This document shows, one piece after another, positions 62,911-64,000 of a stretch of DNA of 64,000 nucleotides. Every line of letters starts with the position of its first letter. Positions within the stretch are counted from its first letter, which is position 1. The translations under genes were made by a program, and so were the position numbers. Under the pieces are notes generated by a model that had not been told where the DNA came from, did not search any database, and worked only from the letters and a program-made list of their open reading frames with translations. Origin of the DNA: Ectobius pallidus (taxonomy: Eukaryota; Arthropoda; Insecta; Blattodea; Ectobiidae); contig CAXKWD010000002.1 in assembly GCA_964059195.1 (NCBI GenBank), positions 164,368,559 to 164,432,558 on the forward strand, written 5' to 3'.

Positions 62911-64000
62911 TTCTTGATGCTCATGGCAAATTAAATATTGATTGATTGGTATTTTAATTAATGCAATACTTGAGTTGACCAATTAGAGTGGGCTGGAATC
63001 ATTTTGAAATTAATATCTTGAACATTTCTTTATATTCAGTAACCCTAAACATAATAAAATGAATGAGAGAATAAATGACAACTTTTCCGGGTTGGAGGCT
63101 GTGGTTCTAAGTCTAATATCTTGAGAAAAGAACACTTTTTGCTAAACAGAAAAGAAACATAAATAGCTCGACCCTGTCAGGTGATATGAAAAAGTCAATA
63201 TTGTTTTGTTTTGCAAGTTTCGAAATACAATAATTCGTCGTTGCTGGTGAAAAACCTCTTATGTGCAAAAAATGAAATTTTACAGGAGGGATAAAAAACT
63301 GTATTCAACAGAGGTAATTGGATTTCTTAGATATATTTTGCAACAGTTTTCTCTAATGTATAATTAGATATACATTTATAAAACTTCTGTGATGTAATTG
63401 TGTATTACTTGAATATTGTTGACTTTTTATTATTTTTCATGCACATAGGAGATTTTTCCCTTCCACGAAAGTGACACATAGGAGATTTTGTTCCATGAAA
63501 TGTTAACAAGTCTGATATTAAAACATGTTCATTCCGCAGAACAATTTAAGGAGAATTAACTTATACATTAAAATAAACTTTATTTATTTAATCGTTATTT
63601 TATTCAGTCCTCAAAGTGTCTGAAAGCATTGTCAATAACAAGATCACAAAATCTATAATCACATGTTCCAGATTAATACTTTTCAACTTTTCTCTTTGTC
63701 TGGTTTCACCCTCAAATTGTCTTAAAAAGCATGATAATCACGACCTATAACTAGTTTGAACACTTGAAAATTATTAAATTTGAATTATTATTATACGAAG
63801 AAACTTCCTTAATGCTATCAGCTTTTTCCTATATTAAAGTCTTCTTTGTAAAATAATTAAATGGATAAATATTAATTTGATAATACGTAATAAAATAATA
63901 GTAACCAGAAATTTGTAGCACTAGCATTAAGAGTAGTAGTAGTAGTAGACCCGAAGGGAAAAGACCACATGGAAGACCTAGACATAGGTAAGAGGACAAT

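Larger units (their letters stand above)
60307..64000. repeat. Duplicated block, copy 2 (BEL-free, runs off the window)
   Basis: Matches 2735-5503 joined to 15311-16235. It has ATAAA once at 63071-63075 where copy 1 carries the BEL element between two ATAAA copies. By eye I found one substitution (63344) over 3.7 kb. It contains the same LINE, SINE, (ATT)n tract and the left end of the CACATAGGAGG element (from 63232). Confidence 0.9.

Noticed and set aside
1..64000. A new multi-gene defence, biosynthetic or viral system
   Set aside because: Every substantial coding region belongs to a known class of transposable element; no gene cluster with coordinated orientation or shared function is present.

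Overview
This window is eukaryotic and almost certainly insect nuclear DNA. The evidence is AT-rich sequence, tRNA-derived SINEs, and BEL/Pao, Gypsy, LINE, Penelope, hAT, piggyBac and Tc1/mariner-like remnants of arthropod type. I found no complete host gene and no prokaryotic-style operon. The only possible host-type coding piece is a 37-codon CGGBP1-like zinc-finger exon at 55191-55301 (minus), which may itself come from a transposon. A large-genome hemimetabolous insect is plausible, but that is inference.

Layout. 1-2734: LINE tail, a 139-bp hAT MITE, and a rearranged hAT (ZMYM1/DUF4371-type) transposase. 2735-16235: a block containing a dead LINE and an old SINE, split by an apparently intact 9.8-kb BEL/Pao retrotransposon (5504-15305) with identical 1662-bp LTRs and an uninterrupted 1832-residue gag-pol. 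The same block lies at 60307-64000 without the BEL element, so the pre-insertion site can be read directly. 15467-23181: a DNA element with subterminal repeats, two non-autonomous hAT elements each carrying a SINE, a probable solo BEL-type LTR, and a decayed LINE ORF1. 23182-34179: a DNA element split by a Gypsy element with ~3-kb LTRs, whose 5' LTR, leader and gag start were replaced by a LINE. 34180-40157: Penelope-like element with inverted end copies, palindromic mariner-like MITE, and a hAT element with perfect 8-bp target duplications that itself contains a LINE. 40536-44460: two unrelated satellite arrays, both with higher-order periods. 44966-48242: an element with ~180-bp inverted termini carrying a SINE with a perfect 13-bp target duplication, then the 3' half of a ZMYM1-like hAT. 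48700-56030: an inverted pair of repeats around a LINE that is split by a piggyBac derivative. 56369-60306: SINE, LINE remnant, tandem duplication and a tRNA-like hairpin.

The elements do not form a pathway. They are a nested record of insertions, and the order can often be read from who interrupts whom (outer DNA element, then Gypsy, then LINE; LINE, then piggyBac; duplicated block, then BEL). The most informative structures are the filled/empty BEL site pair, the LINE-for-LTR replacement in the Gypsy copy, the hAT gene in three pieces with complementary breakpoints, and the two satellites. I did not find a convincing new defence or metabolic system.
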